Source: Oscillospiraceae bacterium (GTDB taxonomy: Bacteria > Bacillota > Clostridia > Oscillospirales > Ruminococcaceae). From it: DNA of 64,000 bases. Both the position numbers and the translations under genes were made by a program. Below the pieces are notes generated by a model. That model was not told the origin of the DNA, ran no database searches, and saw only the letters and a list, made by a program, of their open reading frames with translations. The DNA lies in the NCBI GenBank assembly GCA_900768995.1, contig CAAGEZ010000030.1:1-64000 (forward strand), written 5' to 3'. Of the stretch, positions 8,815 to 17,878 are shown one piece after another (the stretch's first letter is position 1; every line of letters begins with the position of its first letter).

Positions 8815-9597
8815 TCAGAAAGAAATAAACCCGCCTGCGGTCTCAACAGGAGCGCAGGAAAGAAGATAATCCTTGTTACGCTGAAAGCCCTTTTGGGCAA
8901 TGGCAGCTTCAACGGCATATTCGGCAGTCTCGGGAGTGTTGTTTTCCTGTGAAAGATGACCGAGTATCAGCCGTGTTGTGCCGCTTTCCACAAGCTCCGC
9001 ACAGAATGCTCCGCAGTCATCATTTGAAAGATGACCTCTGTCCGAGCGTATCCTTGCTTTGAGATAGGCAGGATAGCCGCCGTTTCTCAGCATCTGCACG
9101 TCATAGTTTGACTCGATAAGTACCGCCGCACAGCCCTTTACGCCGTTTCTCACCTCATCGCTCACATACCCAAGGTCTGTGCAGACCGCACAGCTTACAT
9201 TGTCCTCAAAGGTCACACGATATCCGCAGGACTGAATGGTATCGTGAGAGGTGGAAAAGCAGCTTATCCGCATACTGCCGATGTCAGCAAAATCCTTTAT
9301 GTCCTCGGAGGAGGACGATATAAGCCCCATATCATACAGCACATCAAGAGTGTCACACTGGGAATAAACGGGCAGCCCTGTTTTTTTCGTCAGGACTTTC
9401 AGCCCCTTTACGTGGTCGCTGTGGTCGTGGGTAATGAACACGGCTTTCACGCAGTCAAGGGAAAGACCGTTTAAGTTCAGGGCATTTTTTATTTTGGTAA
9501 ATGATGCTCCGCAGTCGATGAGAACGCCCTCGGCGGAAGTTCCCACATATGTACAGTTTCCGCTGCTTGATGAAAACAGCGGGTATATCCTCGGCAT
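8815..9597 (-). CDS. walJ: Metallo-beta-lactamase-fold hydrolase, WalJ/YycJ family
   Basis: A 260-residue protein with the MBL-fold metal-binding motif THDHSDH (about residues 56-62), downstream histidines, and the start FSSSSGNCTYVG typical of WalJ/YycJ. In Bacillus and streptococci this family sits with the WalRK cell-wall two-component system and has been linked to coordinating division with replication or to DNA repair nuclease activity. Here it is the last gene of a proline-synthesis operon, and no walRK genes are in the window. It starts 11 bases after the preceding gene. Confidence 0.88.
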   Translation of the reverse strand: MPRIYPLFSSSSGNCTYVGTSAEGVLIDCGASFTKIKNALNLNGLSLDCVKAVFITHDHSDHVKGLKVLTKKTGLPVYSQCDTLDVLYDMGLISSSSEDIKDFADIGSMRISCFSTSHDTIQSCGYRVTFEDNVSCAVCTDLGYVSDEVRNGVKGCAAVLIESNYDVQMLRNGGYPAYLKARIRSDRGHLSNDDCGAFCAELVESGTTRLILGHLSQENNTPETAEYAVEAAIAQKGFQRNKDYLLSCAPVETAGGFISF

Positions 9598-9608
9598 ACC
9601 GTTCCTCC

Positions 9609-10418
9609 TTAAAGTCCGCTTTCGTTATTGCCCTCAGCCTGCTTTTCAGATTGCTTTATGGCAACAAGAGTGTAGCTGTTTCCACGCTTCTGAACAACGT
9701 AGTCAACGTATTTCTCTGGTGAGGGGGCTTCATCGGAAGTGAGAGTGAGCCACGCAGGCGTGGGGGAAACATAGCCCACTGTAAGAGTATAGCTTTCGCC
9801 CACCTTGCTTATGGAGTCGATGTAAGGGGAATAGGTGAAAAACTTGGGGTTCTCGGGGATACGGTAGGAGCTTATCTCCTCATCGTAATAAAAGGAGATG
9901 TCCGCCGAAGCTATGGTCATATGATTGATGGTAAGACCCGAACCGAAAAGCTTTGCGGCGTGCTGCTCGATGTCCACCTCGGGGACGATGTAATAGTCAA
10001 AATCAAGTTCGTATCTGCTTTTGTCCTCATAAAGGATAATGTCCCACACCGCTGCGGAGATGATAGTTTCGTTTTTGAGCTTTGTGCTGGCGTCAAATCC
10101 GGGAGGGTCGCAGATAACAACGGGGTAGATAAACTTTGCAAACTCGTTTTTCTGGTCGGTGTTGTCGATAATGTTTTTTACCTTACCCGAAACGAAGCTG
10201 ACGGTGGACGCAAGCCCGATAGCCGCAAGGACTATGAAAATAAGCCCGATGATAAAATGAAATGCGCTTTTGCTGCCTGATCTTGCGGCTTCTGAGGAGC
10301 TTTCCTCCACCTCGGACATCTCGCTTATCTCGGAAATGTCCTCGTCAAGGGCGGAGTCGAGCATCTCGATTATATCGCCGTTTTTCTTAGATTCGGGGCG
10401 TTTGTCTTTTTTACTCAT
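9609..10418 (-). CDS. Hypothetical single-pass membrane protein
   Basis: A 269-residue protein I do not recognise. It has a charged, Ser/Glu-rich N-terminal 50 residues and one clear membrane helix (about 53-78, FHFIIGLIFIVLAAIGLAS). A soluble domain of about 190 residues with alternating beta-like segments follows. The topology suggests the C-terminal domain is outside the cell, but no lipobox or cleavage site is evident. It sits between proA and walJ with gaps of 10 and 11 bases and is certainly part of that operon. Co-transcription with walJ hints at an envelope role, which is inference only. Confidence 0.75.
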   Translation of the reverse strand: MSKKDKRPESKKNGDIIEMLDSALDEDISEISEMSEVEESSSEAARSGSKSAFHFIIGLIFIVLAAIGLASTVSFVSGKVKNIIDNTDQKNEFAKFIYPVVICDPPGFDASTKLKNETIISAAVWDIILYEDKSRYELDFDYYIVPEVDIEQHAAKLFGSGLTINHMTIASADISFYYDEEISSYRIPENPKFFTYSPYIDSISKVGESYTLTVGYVSPTPAWLTLTSDEAPSPEKYVDYVVQKRGNSYTLVAIKQSEKQAEGNNESGL

Positions 10419-10428
10419 TGCACAATCC

Positions 10429-11676
10429 TTATCTGATCTGACCGTTTCCGTCGATCAGGTATTTGTTTGATGTTATTTCGTAAAGTCCCATAGGACCTCT
10501 TGCGTGGAGCTTCTGGGTGGAAATGCCGATCTCTGCGCCGAAGCCGAACATTCCTCCGTCGGTAAATCTTGTTGATGCGTTCACATATACGCAGGCGGAG
10601 TCCACCTCCTGCTTGAATTTTTCGGCATTTTTCAGGTCATTTGTAACTATGCATTCGGAGTGACCAGTGGAGTATTTTCCGATGTGCTCAATGGCTTCAT
10701 CAATGTCATTTACCACCTTCACAGCCATAATGTAGTCGCCAAATTCGGTGGCATAGTCATCATCGGTGGCAGGAGTTACGCAGTTGCCCAGAATACGGAC
10801 AGTTTCGGGGCAGCCTCTCAGCTCAACATTATGCTCGTCAAGCTTTGCCTTGACGGCAGGCAGGAATTTTTCAGCGATATCCTTGTGCACAAGGAGAGTT
10901 TCAAGGGCGTTGCAGACAGAGGGACGCTGGGTCTTGCCGTTGTCGGTGATATTTACGCCCATTTCAATGTCGGCGCTCTTGTCGATGTAAATGTGGCAGT
11001 TGCCCGTGCCTGTTTCAATAACGGGAACGGTGGCGTTCTGGGTGACAGCCCTGATAAGTCCCGCACCTCCACGGGGAATGAGCAGGTCAAGATACTTATT
11101 GCACTTCATAAGCTCGGTTGTGACTTCTCTTGTGGTGTCGTCAACAAACTGAATTATGTCCTTGGGAAAACCTGCTTCCTCCACTGCATCACGCATAATA
11201 TTGCATATGCACTTGTTGGAATTGTAAGCTTCTTTGCCGCCACGAAGGATTACGGCGTTGCCCGTTTTAAGACAGAGAGTTGCCGCATCAGCCGTAACAT
11301 TGGGGCGGGATTCGTATATCATACCGATAACGCCCATAGGAACTCTTACCTTTGTTATCCTCAGACCGTTGGGGCGGACAGAGCCGTTGTCAACCCTGCC
11401 GATAGGGTCCTCCAGCTTGATAAGCTCGGAAACTGCGTCGGAAATGCCCTTTATTCTGTCCTCATTCAGCATAAGCCTGTCCTGCATTGACACGGACATT
11501 CCGTTTTCACGGGCAGCTTTAAGGTCAGCGGCATTTGCCTCGATTATTTCTGAGGAATGTGCAAGAAGAGCTTCGGCAATTTTCTGTAAAGCGACGTTTT
11601 TCTTTTCGGTGTCTGCGGAAATAAGCGACTTTTTCGCAGCAGCGGCATTTGCGCCGAGAGTTTCAATATAGGTCAT
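10429..11676 (-). CDS. proA: Gamma-glutamyl phosphate reductase
   Basis: A 415-residue NADPH-dependent reductase converting gamma-glutamyl phosphate to glutamate semialdehyde, the second step of proline synthesis. The aldehyde-dehydrogenase fold is evident from the cofactor region (VIGMIYESRPNVTADAA, LRGGKEAYNSN). The catalytic cysteine lies in RPSVCNALETLLVHKD. Length and ends match the family. It begins 16 bases after proB, and the two are expected to work as a channelling pair. proC is not in the window. Confidence 0.97.
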   Translation of the reverse strand: MTYIETLGANAAAAKKSLISADTEKKNVALQKIAEALLAHSSEIIEANAADLKAARENGMSVSMQDRLMLNEDRIKGISDAVSELIKLEDPIGRVDNGSVRPNGLRITKVRVPMGVIGMIYESRPNVTADAATLCLKTGNAVILRGGKEAYNSNKCICNIMRDAVEEAGFPKDIIQFVDDTTREVTTELMKCNKYLDLLIPRGGAGLIRAVTQNATVPVIETGTGNCHIYIDKSADIEMGVNITDNGKTQRPSVCNALETLLVHKDIAEKFLPAVKAKLDEHNVELRGCPETVRILGNCVTPATDDDYATEFGDYIMAVKVVNDIDEAIEHIGKYSTGHSECIVTNDLKNAEKFKQEVDSACVYVNASTRFTDGGMFGFGAEIGISTQKLHARGPMGLYEITSNKYLIDGNGQIR

Positions 11677-11692
11677 TGTAAATTACCCCCTG

Positions 11693-12484
11693 TTATTTAT
11701 TTGCAAGAAAAACCGTGCCGACCTGTTTGCCGTCAAAAAGGTCATAGAGAATGTTGGGATTTCTGCCGTTGATTATAGCCATATCAAAGCCTGCGTCCAT
11801 AGCAATCTCAGCAGCGTTTATCTTGGTTATCATACCGCCGCTGCCGAGACCCGAAACTGCGTCTCCCGCAAGGGCACGAATCCTGTCGTCTATCTTATCC
11901 ACCACTGGGATAAGCTTTGCATCGGGATTTGAACGTGGGTCGCCGTCAAAGAAGCCGTCAATGTCGGACATAATTATAAGCAGGTCTGCGTGGCAGAACA
12001 TTCCAACGTGAGCCGCAAGGGAGTCATTCTCGCCCACAGCAAGCTCCAGCTCATCAATAGCAACGGTGTCATTTTCGTTTACAACGGGGATTATGTTGTG
12101 CTCGATAAGCTTGTAGAATGTGTTCTCAACGTTGTTCTTTCTCGGTGTTTCGAGAATATACCTTGTGAGCAGTATCTGAGCCACATTAAGGTTGTATTCG
12201 CCGAAAAGCTTGTCGTACATATACATCAGCTCGCACTGACCCACAGCCGCACAGGCCTGTTTCATAGGCGTGTCCTTTGGACGTTCCCTGAGACCCATTT
12301 TGGACATTCCGAGACCGATAGCTCCCGATGAAACAAGGATAATTTCACGTCCGCTGTTCTGAATATCCGCAAGGGTCTTGACCAGTCTTTCCATTCTTCT
12401 GATATTGAGCCTGCCTGTTTTGTGGGTAAGGGTGGAGGTGCCCACCTTGATAACTATTCTTTTCTTTGTGCTTATATCAAACAT
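11693..12484 (-). CDS. proB: Glutamate 5-kinase (no PUA domain)
   Basis: Phosphorylates glutamate to gamma-glutamyl phosphate, the first and usually proline-inhibited step of proline synthesis. The amino-acid-kinase motifs KVGTSTLT (near residue 13), ILVSSGAIGLGM, PVVNENDTVA and GSGGMITKINAA are present. At 263 residues it consists of the kinase domain alone and lacks the C-terminal PUA domain of the E. coli enzyme (about 367 residues). Shorter forms like this are common in Firmicutes. It follows the 2-hydroxyacid dehydrogenase gene by 18 bases. Confidence 0.96.
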   Translation of the reverse strand: MFDISTKKRIVIKVGTSTLTHKTGRLNIRRMERLVKTLADIQNSGREIILVSSGAIGLGMSKMGLRERPKDTPMKQACAAVGQCELMYMYDKLFGEYNLNVAQILLTRYILETPRKNNVENTFYKLIEHNIIPVVNENDTVAIDELELAVGENDSLAAHVGMFCHADLLIIMSDIDGFFDGDPRSNPDAKLIPVVDKIDDRIRALAGDAVSGLGSGGMITKINAAEIAMDAGFDMAIINGRNPNILYDLFDGKQVGTVFLANK

Positions 12485-12502
12485 ATGTAAACCTGTCTTT
12501 CA

Positions 12503-13450
12503 TTAATTTACTTTGTTTTTTGGTGTGCCGTTTATGAAGCTTCTGAGATTGTCAGCAGCGGCGGAGATGAGCCGCTTTCTTGTCTGAACAGGTGCCCAGG
12601 CAACGTGGGGAGTGATAATGCAGCTTTTTGCACCGAGGAGAGGATTATCCGCTCTCATCGGCTCGACCTCCACAACGTCAAGACCTGCTCCCGCAATAAT
12701 GCCGCTGTTCAAAGCCTCCGCAAGGTCGTGCTCATTCACCACAGGGCCTCTCGATGTGTTTATGATGTATGCGGTTGGCTTGCAGAGCCGCAGCTTTTCG
12801 GTATTCACAAGACCTTTCGTTTTATCGGTAAGTGGGCAGTGGAGAGATATGAAATCCGCCTGCGCAAAGACTTCATCTGTGGACATAAATGTCACGTTCT
12901 CTGCGGTCTTTGGCGTCCTCGTTGATGCGATGACCTTCATTCCGAATGCCATTGCGATATTTGCCACAGCCGAACCGATGCTGCCGAAGCCGATTATTCC
13001 CATAGTCATTCCCGAAAGCTCAAAGGTGGGAATGGTGAAATAAGAGAATGTGTCGGAACGAACCCAGCCGCCGCTCTGAACATCGGTATTGTAATCCGCA
13101 GTTCTGCTCGCAAAGTGAAGAACATAGGAAAATACCTGCTGTGCAACGGCTGAGGTGGAGTATGCAGGCACGTTGCAGACGGTTATGCCAAGCTCACGGG
13201 CAGCCGTGATATCAACATTGTTGTAACCCGTGGCGCAGAGACCTATGTACCTGAGCTTCGGGCATTTTTCCATAAGCTCACGGGTGAAAACGGTCTTGTT
13301 TATGATGACCGCTTCCGCATCTCCCACACGTTCCGCAGCCTTGTCCTGAGGGGTCAGGGGATAGCTTGTGACCTCGCCGAGAGCCTTAAATTCATCAAGG
13401 GAAACATCGCCCTGGGAAACGGTCTTTTCTTCAAGAAGAACTATTTTCAC
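12503..13450 (-). CDS. D-isomer-specific 2-hydroxyacid dehydrogenase
   Basis: A 315-residue NAD(P)-dependent dehydrogenase. The nucleotide-binding motif is GIIGFGSIG (about residues 151-159). The catalytic Arg, Glu and His are in NTSRGPVV, DVVEVEP and PHVAWAP. The sequence is closest in feel to glycerate dehydrogenase/hydroxypyruvate reductase, but the family interconverts many 2-keto and 2-hydroxy acids, so the substrate is not fixed. It is the second gene of the operon, upstream of proB; its link with proline synthesis is unclear. Confidence 0.9.
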   Translation of the reverse strand: MKIVLLEEKTVSQGDVSLDEFKALGEVTSYPLTPQDKAAERVGDAEAVIINKTVFTRELMEKCPKLRYIGLCATGYNNVDITAARELGITVCNVPAYSTSAVAQQVFSYVLHFASRTADYNTDVQSGGWVRSDTFSYFTIPTFELSGMTMGIIGFGSIGSAVANIAMAFGMKVIASTRTPKTAENVTFMSTDEVFAQADFISLHCPLTDKTKGLVNTEKLRLCKPTAYIINTSRGPVVNEHDLAEALNSGIIAGAGLDVVEVEPMRADNPLLGAKSCIITPHVAWAPVQTRKRLISAAADNLRSFINGTPKNKVN

Positions 13451-13461
13451 GGCAATGCTCC

Positions 13462-13827
13462 TTAATTTTTGCTGTCGCTGTCTGTGTTTTCGTCTTCCGA
13501 GGGATTTTCTTCCGTCTCTGTCTCATCGGCGGACTTGCTTTCGTCAGCTTCATTCCGGGTCTTTTCAAGCGCCGCATTTGCCTTTGATACCTTTGCCATA
13601 TCAACGATTGTCAGCACAAGGAGGATTATTTCCTCAAGTCCAAGAATGTAAAAATATGGCTTTTCCTTGCAGACATACACGAACATAGTGGAGATTATTC
13701 CCACCAGCATATACAGCTCATAGGTGTACTTTCTTTTTTTGTAGCAGAGTATCAGCAGGATAACGCTGATGATTACAAAGCCTACGTGAATGCCTACGGG
13801 CAGGGGAAATATGATCGAATGTTCCAT
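13462..13827 (-). CDS. Small membrane protein with acidic tail
   Basis: A 121-residue protein of unknown function. Three hydrophobic segments (about 9-28, 37-53 and 58-78) are followed by a strongly acidic Glu/Asp/Ser-rich tail of about 40 residues. It is the first gene of the minus-strand operon running through proB and proA to walJ, ending 11 bases before the dehydrogenase gene. A good promoter lies just upstream. I do not recognise a family. Confidence 0.7.
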   Translation of the reverse strand: MEHSIIFPLPVGIHVGFVIISVILLILCYKKRKYTYELYMLVGIISTMFVYVCKEKPYFYILGLEEIILLVLTIVDMAKVSKANAALEKTRNEADESKSADETETEENPSEDENTDSDSKN

Positions 13828-13873
13828 AATAGAAAATTAGCGTCCTTTCAGAGTGATTTTGCATTTACATTAT

Positions 13874-13902
13874 AGTATAGCACAGCGGAGGATATTTTTC
13901 AA
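13874..13902 (-). promoter_or_regulatory. Promoter of the proBA-walJ operon
   Basis: Minus strand: TTGAAA (13897-13902), a 17-bp spacer, and TATACT (13874-13879), about 47 bp before the first gene of the operon. Confidence 0.8.
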
Positions 13903-13970
13903 TAGTATTGCAGTAAATTTTTGCAGTATTGCGATTTATTGCGATACCCGTGCATCACAAAGCAAAACGG

Positions 13971-13999
13971 TTGACGTAAGCGGCAAAAGGTGATATAAT
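13971..13999 (+). promoter_or_regulatory. Promoter of the GH5 cellulase gene
   Basis: TTGACG (13971-13976), a 17-bp spacer, and TATAAT (13994-13999), 50 bp before the start codon. An AGGGGG ribosome-binding region precedes the ATG. Confidence 0.85.
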
Positions 14000-14049
14000 G
14001 TTAATATCTCTATATAATCGGCGAAAAAATCTGACAGGGGGACAATAAA

Positions 14050-16095
14050 ATGGGAAACGGCTTTAAACGGACATTTGTAACATTAACATCAGTCCTTGTG
14101 ATCTCGGCAATGCTTGCGGCTTGCGGCGGAAAAGAAGAGGAGAATTCCGATATCCCTGAGATATCGGAGCAGTCTGTGACCGTCACGGCTTCGGAAATTA
14201 CCGATACCCCCGAAACATCTGGCTTTTTCGGCGATGACTATGACCCGTTTGCCGATGATTATGACCCCTACGGAAACGGCGGTGCGGCAACTGTAACGGC
14301 GGTGTCTGCGGAGACTGCCGCAAATGATGCTCAGTCGGAGGATACCGAGCCGCAAATGGCTGAGACAAAAGACGAAAAGCCTGCTGTGACAACGGCTGTG
14401 CAGACCTCTGCGGAGACAAAGCAGACTGTGACATCTGCCCAAAATACTGAAACCGAAAAGACCGCAGACAAGCCCGAAAAGGCATCATCTGATGATGCGG
14501 AGCTTGTGATATCCGTTCCCAACGGCTGGAATGACGGAACGGCGGATTATTCTCAGATAGACGGAACGGTGAAAAATAAATCAGATGCAAATATCGACGG
14601 CTGGACTGCCGTTATATATGTGGGCAAGTCAGCAACAGTGGAGCAGTCGTGGAACTGCGGCATTGACCTCAAGGACGGCAAAATGACCATTACCCCCGTT
14701 GACCACAACAAGACCATTTCATCAGGCGGGGAAGGTACTTTCGGAATGATACTCAAAAACCCGGGAAATATCGACACGGGCAAGGCAGAGCTTATTTGCT
14801 CCCTTGGCGCTGTTGCCGCATCGTCATCAGGCGGTTCATCGGGCACGGGTTCTGCCCCCAAAGCCCACGTGCAGGCAAAGGACGTTCCTGCCCCCACCAC
14901 CGATGACTGGCTTTCCGTCAAGGGCAATAAGATAGTTGATAAGGACGGCAGGGAGGTGTGGCTCACAGGCGTGAACTGGTTCGGCTACAACACGGGCACG
15001 AACACCTTTGACGGCTTGTGGAGCTGTGACCTTAACACATCGCTCAGATCGATCGCCGACCACGGCTTCAATCTTCTTCGTGTGCCCATTTCTGCGGAGC
15101 TTATCAATAACTGGGCTTCGGGAAATTATCCTACTGCGAATTTCAATCAGGCGACAAATTCATATCTTGTGGGAATGAACAGCCTTGAAATTTTTGATTA
15201 TGCTGTGGGTCAGTGCAGGGCAAACGGGCTTAAAATTATGATAGACATTCACTGCGCAAAGACCGATTCAATGGGTCATATGAAGAATATGTGGTATGAG
15301 GGAAATGTGACCGAAAAAGACTATCTTTCTGCGCTTTCGTGGATGGCTGGACGATATAAGAATGATGACACTATAATCGCATATGACCTGAAAAACGAGC
15401 CTCACGGCAAGGCAAACGAGTCGCCGAGAGCAAAATGGGACGGCAGCAAGGACAGTGACAACTGGAAATATGTTGCGGAAAAAGCCGCAAAAGCAGTCCT
15501 CGGCAAAAATCCCAACGTCCTCGTTATGGTTGAGGGCATCGAGATATATCCCAAGGACATCAAGTCAAACGGCGATTTCAGCTCCACAAACCCCGGAGAT
15601 TACTACTCCACCTGGTGGGGCGGCAATCTCAGAGGCGTAAAGAACGACCCTGTTGACCTTGGAAAATATCAAAATAAGCTTGTGTATTCCCCTCACGACT
15701 ACGGCCCTGCGGTCTATGAGCAGGAGTGGTTCAAGGGCGATTATACATACAAATCTCTGTATCGTGATGCTTGGTACGACAACTGGCTCTATATAAATGA
15801 AGAGGGTACAGCCCCCCTGCTCATTGGCGAGTGGGGCGGCTATATGACCCAGCCCAACCTCAAGTGGATGACCTATCTGAGACAGCTTATCAAGGAAAAA
15901 CGGATAAACCACACATTCTGGTGCTTCAATGCCAATTCGGGCGACACGGGAGGACTTGTAAAGGACGATTTCACTACTTGGGACAATGAAAAATATGAAT
16001 TTGTAAAGGAAGTTCTCTGGCAGGAGGACGGCAAATTTGTGGGCCTTGACCACGAGATACCTTTAGGCGATAACGGCAAGGCACTTGGAAAATAA
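14050..16095 (+). CDS. GH5 endoglucanase lipoprotein with CBM2-like module
   Basis: A 681-residue secreted cellulase. The first 24 residues form a lipoprotein signal peptide with lipobox LAAC (Cys25), so it should be lipid-anchored on the outer face of the membrane. A Thr/Glu/Ala-rich linker (about 26-150) leads to a domain (about 155-260) patterned like a family 2 carbohydrate-binding module (QSWNCGIDL, ISSGGEGTFGMIL). The C-terminal GH5 domain (about 285-660) has acid/base Glu450 in DLKNEPHG and nucleophile Glu594 in IGEWGG, resembling bacterial endoglucanases. No dockerin or sortase motif is present, so it is membrane-tethered and not cellulosomal. It has its own promoter and no terminator before the next two genes. 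Confidence 0.93.
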   Translation: MGNGFKRTFVTLTSVLVISAMLAACGGKEEENSDIPEISEQSVTVTASEITDTPETSGFFGDDYDPFADDYDPYGNGGAATVTAVSAETAANDAQSEDTEPQMAETKDEKPAVTTAVQTSAETKQTVTSAQNTETEKTADKPEKASSDDAELVISVPNGWNDGTADYSQIDGTVKNKSDANIDGWTAVIYVGKSATVEQSWNCGIDLKDGKMTITPVDHNKTISSGGEGTFGMILKNPGNIDTGKAELICSLGAVAASSSGGSSGTGSAPKAHVQAKDVPAPTTDDWLSVKGNKIVDKDGREVWLTGVNWFGYNTGTNTFDGLWSCDLNTSLRSIADHGFNLLRVPISAELINNWASGNYPTANFNQATNSYLVGMNSLEIFDYAVGQCRANGLKIMIDIHCAKTDSMGHMKNMWYEGNVTEKDYLSALSWMAGRYKNDDTIIAYDLKNEPHGKANESPRAKWDGSKDSDNWKYVAEKAAKAVLGKNPNVLVMVEGIEIYPKDIKSNGDFSSTNPGDYYSTWWGGNLRGVKNDPVDLGKYQNKLVYSPHDYGPAVYEQEWFKGDYTYKSLYRDAWYDNWLYINEEGTAPLLIGEWGGYMTQPNLKWMTYLRQLIKEKRINHTFWCFNANSGDTGGLVKDDFTTWDNEKYEFVKEVLWQEDGKFVGLDHEIPLGDNGKALGK

Positions 16096-16113
16096 ATTCA
16101 CGGGAGCGGTTTA

Positions 16114-16854
16114 ATGGGTAAATTCGATACATTTGAAAAGCTTGGGGACGGCTGTGAGATATGCGTTACCGAGGAGCATACCTTCGGCACGGACGCATTT
16201 CTCCTTGCGGATTTTGCAAGGGCAAGGCACAAGGATATCGTCTGCGACCTCGGCACGGGCTGTGGTATAATTGCGGTGCTGGAAAAGCTGAGATATGCCC
16301 CAAAAAGGGTCTACGGCATCGACATTCAGGAGCAGGCGATTAAGCAGTTTGATATAACGGTGGAGCGGTCAAAGCTCGAAGAGGTGTACCCTCTTTGTAT
16401 GGACTTGAAAAGCCTTACCAAGGAAGCTCCCCTTGACATCTGCGACCTTGTGACCTGCAACCCGCCCTACAAGGCATACAAGGCGGGGATAGAAAGTGAG
16501 CTTGATGCTCACAAGATAGCAAGGCACGAGATTTTATGCAATATAAATGATGTATGTGCGGCGGCGAAAAGGCTGCTGAAATTCGGTGGGAGACTGTGCA
16601 TATGCAACCGCCCCGAGCGGCTTGCTGACGTTATTTCGGCAATGCGTTCAAACGGTATCGAACCGAAAACACTGCGGTTCGTGTCAAAAGATTCGGAGAG
16701 TGCCCCGTGGCTGTTTCTCATTGAGGGACGAAAGGGCGGCGGCGCATTTATGAAAGTACTGCCCCAGCTGTACATAAGCGGCAGCGGGGGAGTAAGCCCC
16801 AAGCTTGCACAGATATACGGTCATTATGCGGAGCAGGATATGAAAGGAGAATAA
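16114..16854 (+). CDS. trmN6: tRNA1(Val) adenine-N6 methyltransferase-like protein
   Basis: A 246-residue SAM-dependent methyltransferase of the TrmN6/YfiC type. It has the SAM-binding motif CDLGTGCGIIAV and the amino-methylase motif CNPPYK, which acts on exocyclic amino groups. In E. coli the homologue methylates A37 of tRNA1(Val). It begins 18 bases after the cellulase gene and ends 3 bases before rsmI. The trmN6-rsmI pairing is common in Firmicutes. Confidence 0.88.
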   Translation: MGKFDTFEKLGDGCEICVTEEHTFGTDAFLLADFARARHKDIVCDLGTGCGIIAVLEKLRYAPKRVYGIDIQEQAIKQFDITVERSKLEEVYPLCMDLKSLTKEAPLDICDLVTCNPPYKAYKAGIESELDAHKIARHEILCNINDVCAAAKRLLKFGGRLCICNRPERLADVISAMRSNGIEPKTLRFVSKDSESAPWLFLIEGRKGGGAFMKVLPQLYISGSGGVSPKLAQIYGHYAEQDMKGE

Positions 16855-16857
16855 GCT

Positions 16858-17682
16858 GTGTCGGGAAAGCTTTATGTTGTGGGAACGCCCATAGGCAACC
16901 TTGAAGATATAACATACCGTGCGGTGAGGATATTGTCCGAGGTGGACTTTATCTGTGCGGAGGACACGAGAGTGACGGTGAAGCTGCTCAATCATTTTGA
17001 GATAAAAAAGCCGCTTCTGAGCTACCACGAGCATTCTGCCGCCCACGTTTCGGAAAATATAATCGGCAGGCTCCAAAGCGGCGAGAGCTGTGCTGTGGTA
17101 ACAGATGCGGGAATGCCCTGCATATCTGACCCCGGAGAGGACCTTGTGAGAAAATGCCGTGATCTTGATATCCCTGTGGAATCCGTTCCCGGCCCTACCG
17201 CAATGGCGACTGCGGCGGCAGTCTGCGGCATACCGGCATCACGTTTTGCATTTGAGGGCTTCCTTTCCGTCACAAAAAAGCAGCGGTTTGACCATCTCAA
17301 AGCTGTGGCGGCGGATACCCATACGCTTATATTTTATGAAGCCCCTCACAAGCTCAGAGCCACACTGGAGGATATGCTCAAATACTTCGGTGACAGGCGG
17401 ATCTCCATATGCAGGGAGCTTACAAAGGTGCACGAAGAAGTTATGCGCACGACTCTTTCAGAGGCTGTGAAGTATTATGAGGAAAACTCTCCGAGGGGAG
17501 AGTATGTCCTTGTTGTTGAGGGCGCTTCCGAGAATGAAAATGACAGGGAATACACCCTCGATGACGCTGTAAAGCTTGCAAGGGAGCTGACCGAAAAGGG
17601 CATAAAGCTTACCGATGCCTGCAAGGAGGCTGCATCTGTTACGGGAATAAGAAAAAATGACATATATTCCGCTATGATGTAA
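16858..17682 (+). CDS. rsmI: 16S rRNA (cytidine-1402-2'-O) methyltransferase
   Basis: A 274-residue tetrapyrrole-methylase-fold enzyme that 2'-O-methylates C1402 in the 30S decoding centre. The family signatures LYVVGTPIGNLEDIT at the N-terminus, CAEDTRVTVKLL, VTDAGMPCISDPG and PGPTAMATAA are clear. The start is a GTG with AAGGAG eight bases upstream. It follows trmN6 by 3 bases. Confidence 0.96.
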   Translation: MSGKLYVVGTPIGNLEDITYRAVRILSEVDFICAEDTRVTVKLLNHFEIKKPLLSYHEHSAAHVSENIIGRLQSGESCAVVTDAGMPCISDPGEDLVRKCRDLDIPVESVPGPTAMATAAAVCGIPASRFAFEGFLSVTKKQRFDHLKAVAADTHTLIFYEAPHKLRATLEDMLKYFGDRRISICRELTKVHEEVMRTTLSEAVKYYEENSPRGEYVLVVEGASENENDREYTLDDAVKLARELTEKGIKLTDACKEAASVTGIRKNDIYSAMM

Positions 17683-17785
17683 TTTTTTTGCAAGTTAAAT
17701 TCATAGAACAATGTCTGGAAGCAATTTTTGTTGAAAATGCTCAAAAAAATTGAAAGATTTTTTTTGCAAAATTGCATTTTTAATC

Positions 17786-17814
17786 TTGCAAAATGTAAAA
17801 AGAGATGCTATAAT
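17786..17814 (+). promoter_or_regulatory. Extended -10 promoter of gdhA
   Basis: TTGCAA (17786-17791), a 17-bp spacer, and TATAAT (17809-17814) with an extended -10 TG. It is preceded by several TTGCAA/TGCAAAATTGCA repeats within 100 bp that could bind a regulator. The leader of about 58 bases ends in a strong GGGAGG ribosome-binding site. Confidence 0.78.
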
Positions 17815-17878
17815 ATAATCAGGCTTTATGCGAAAGGGAGATTTGGCATAAGTTGAATTTATTTGGGAGGTTTTAACA

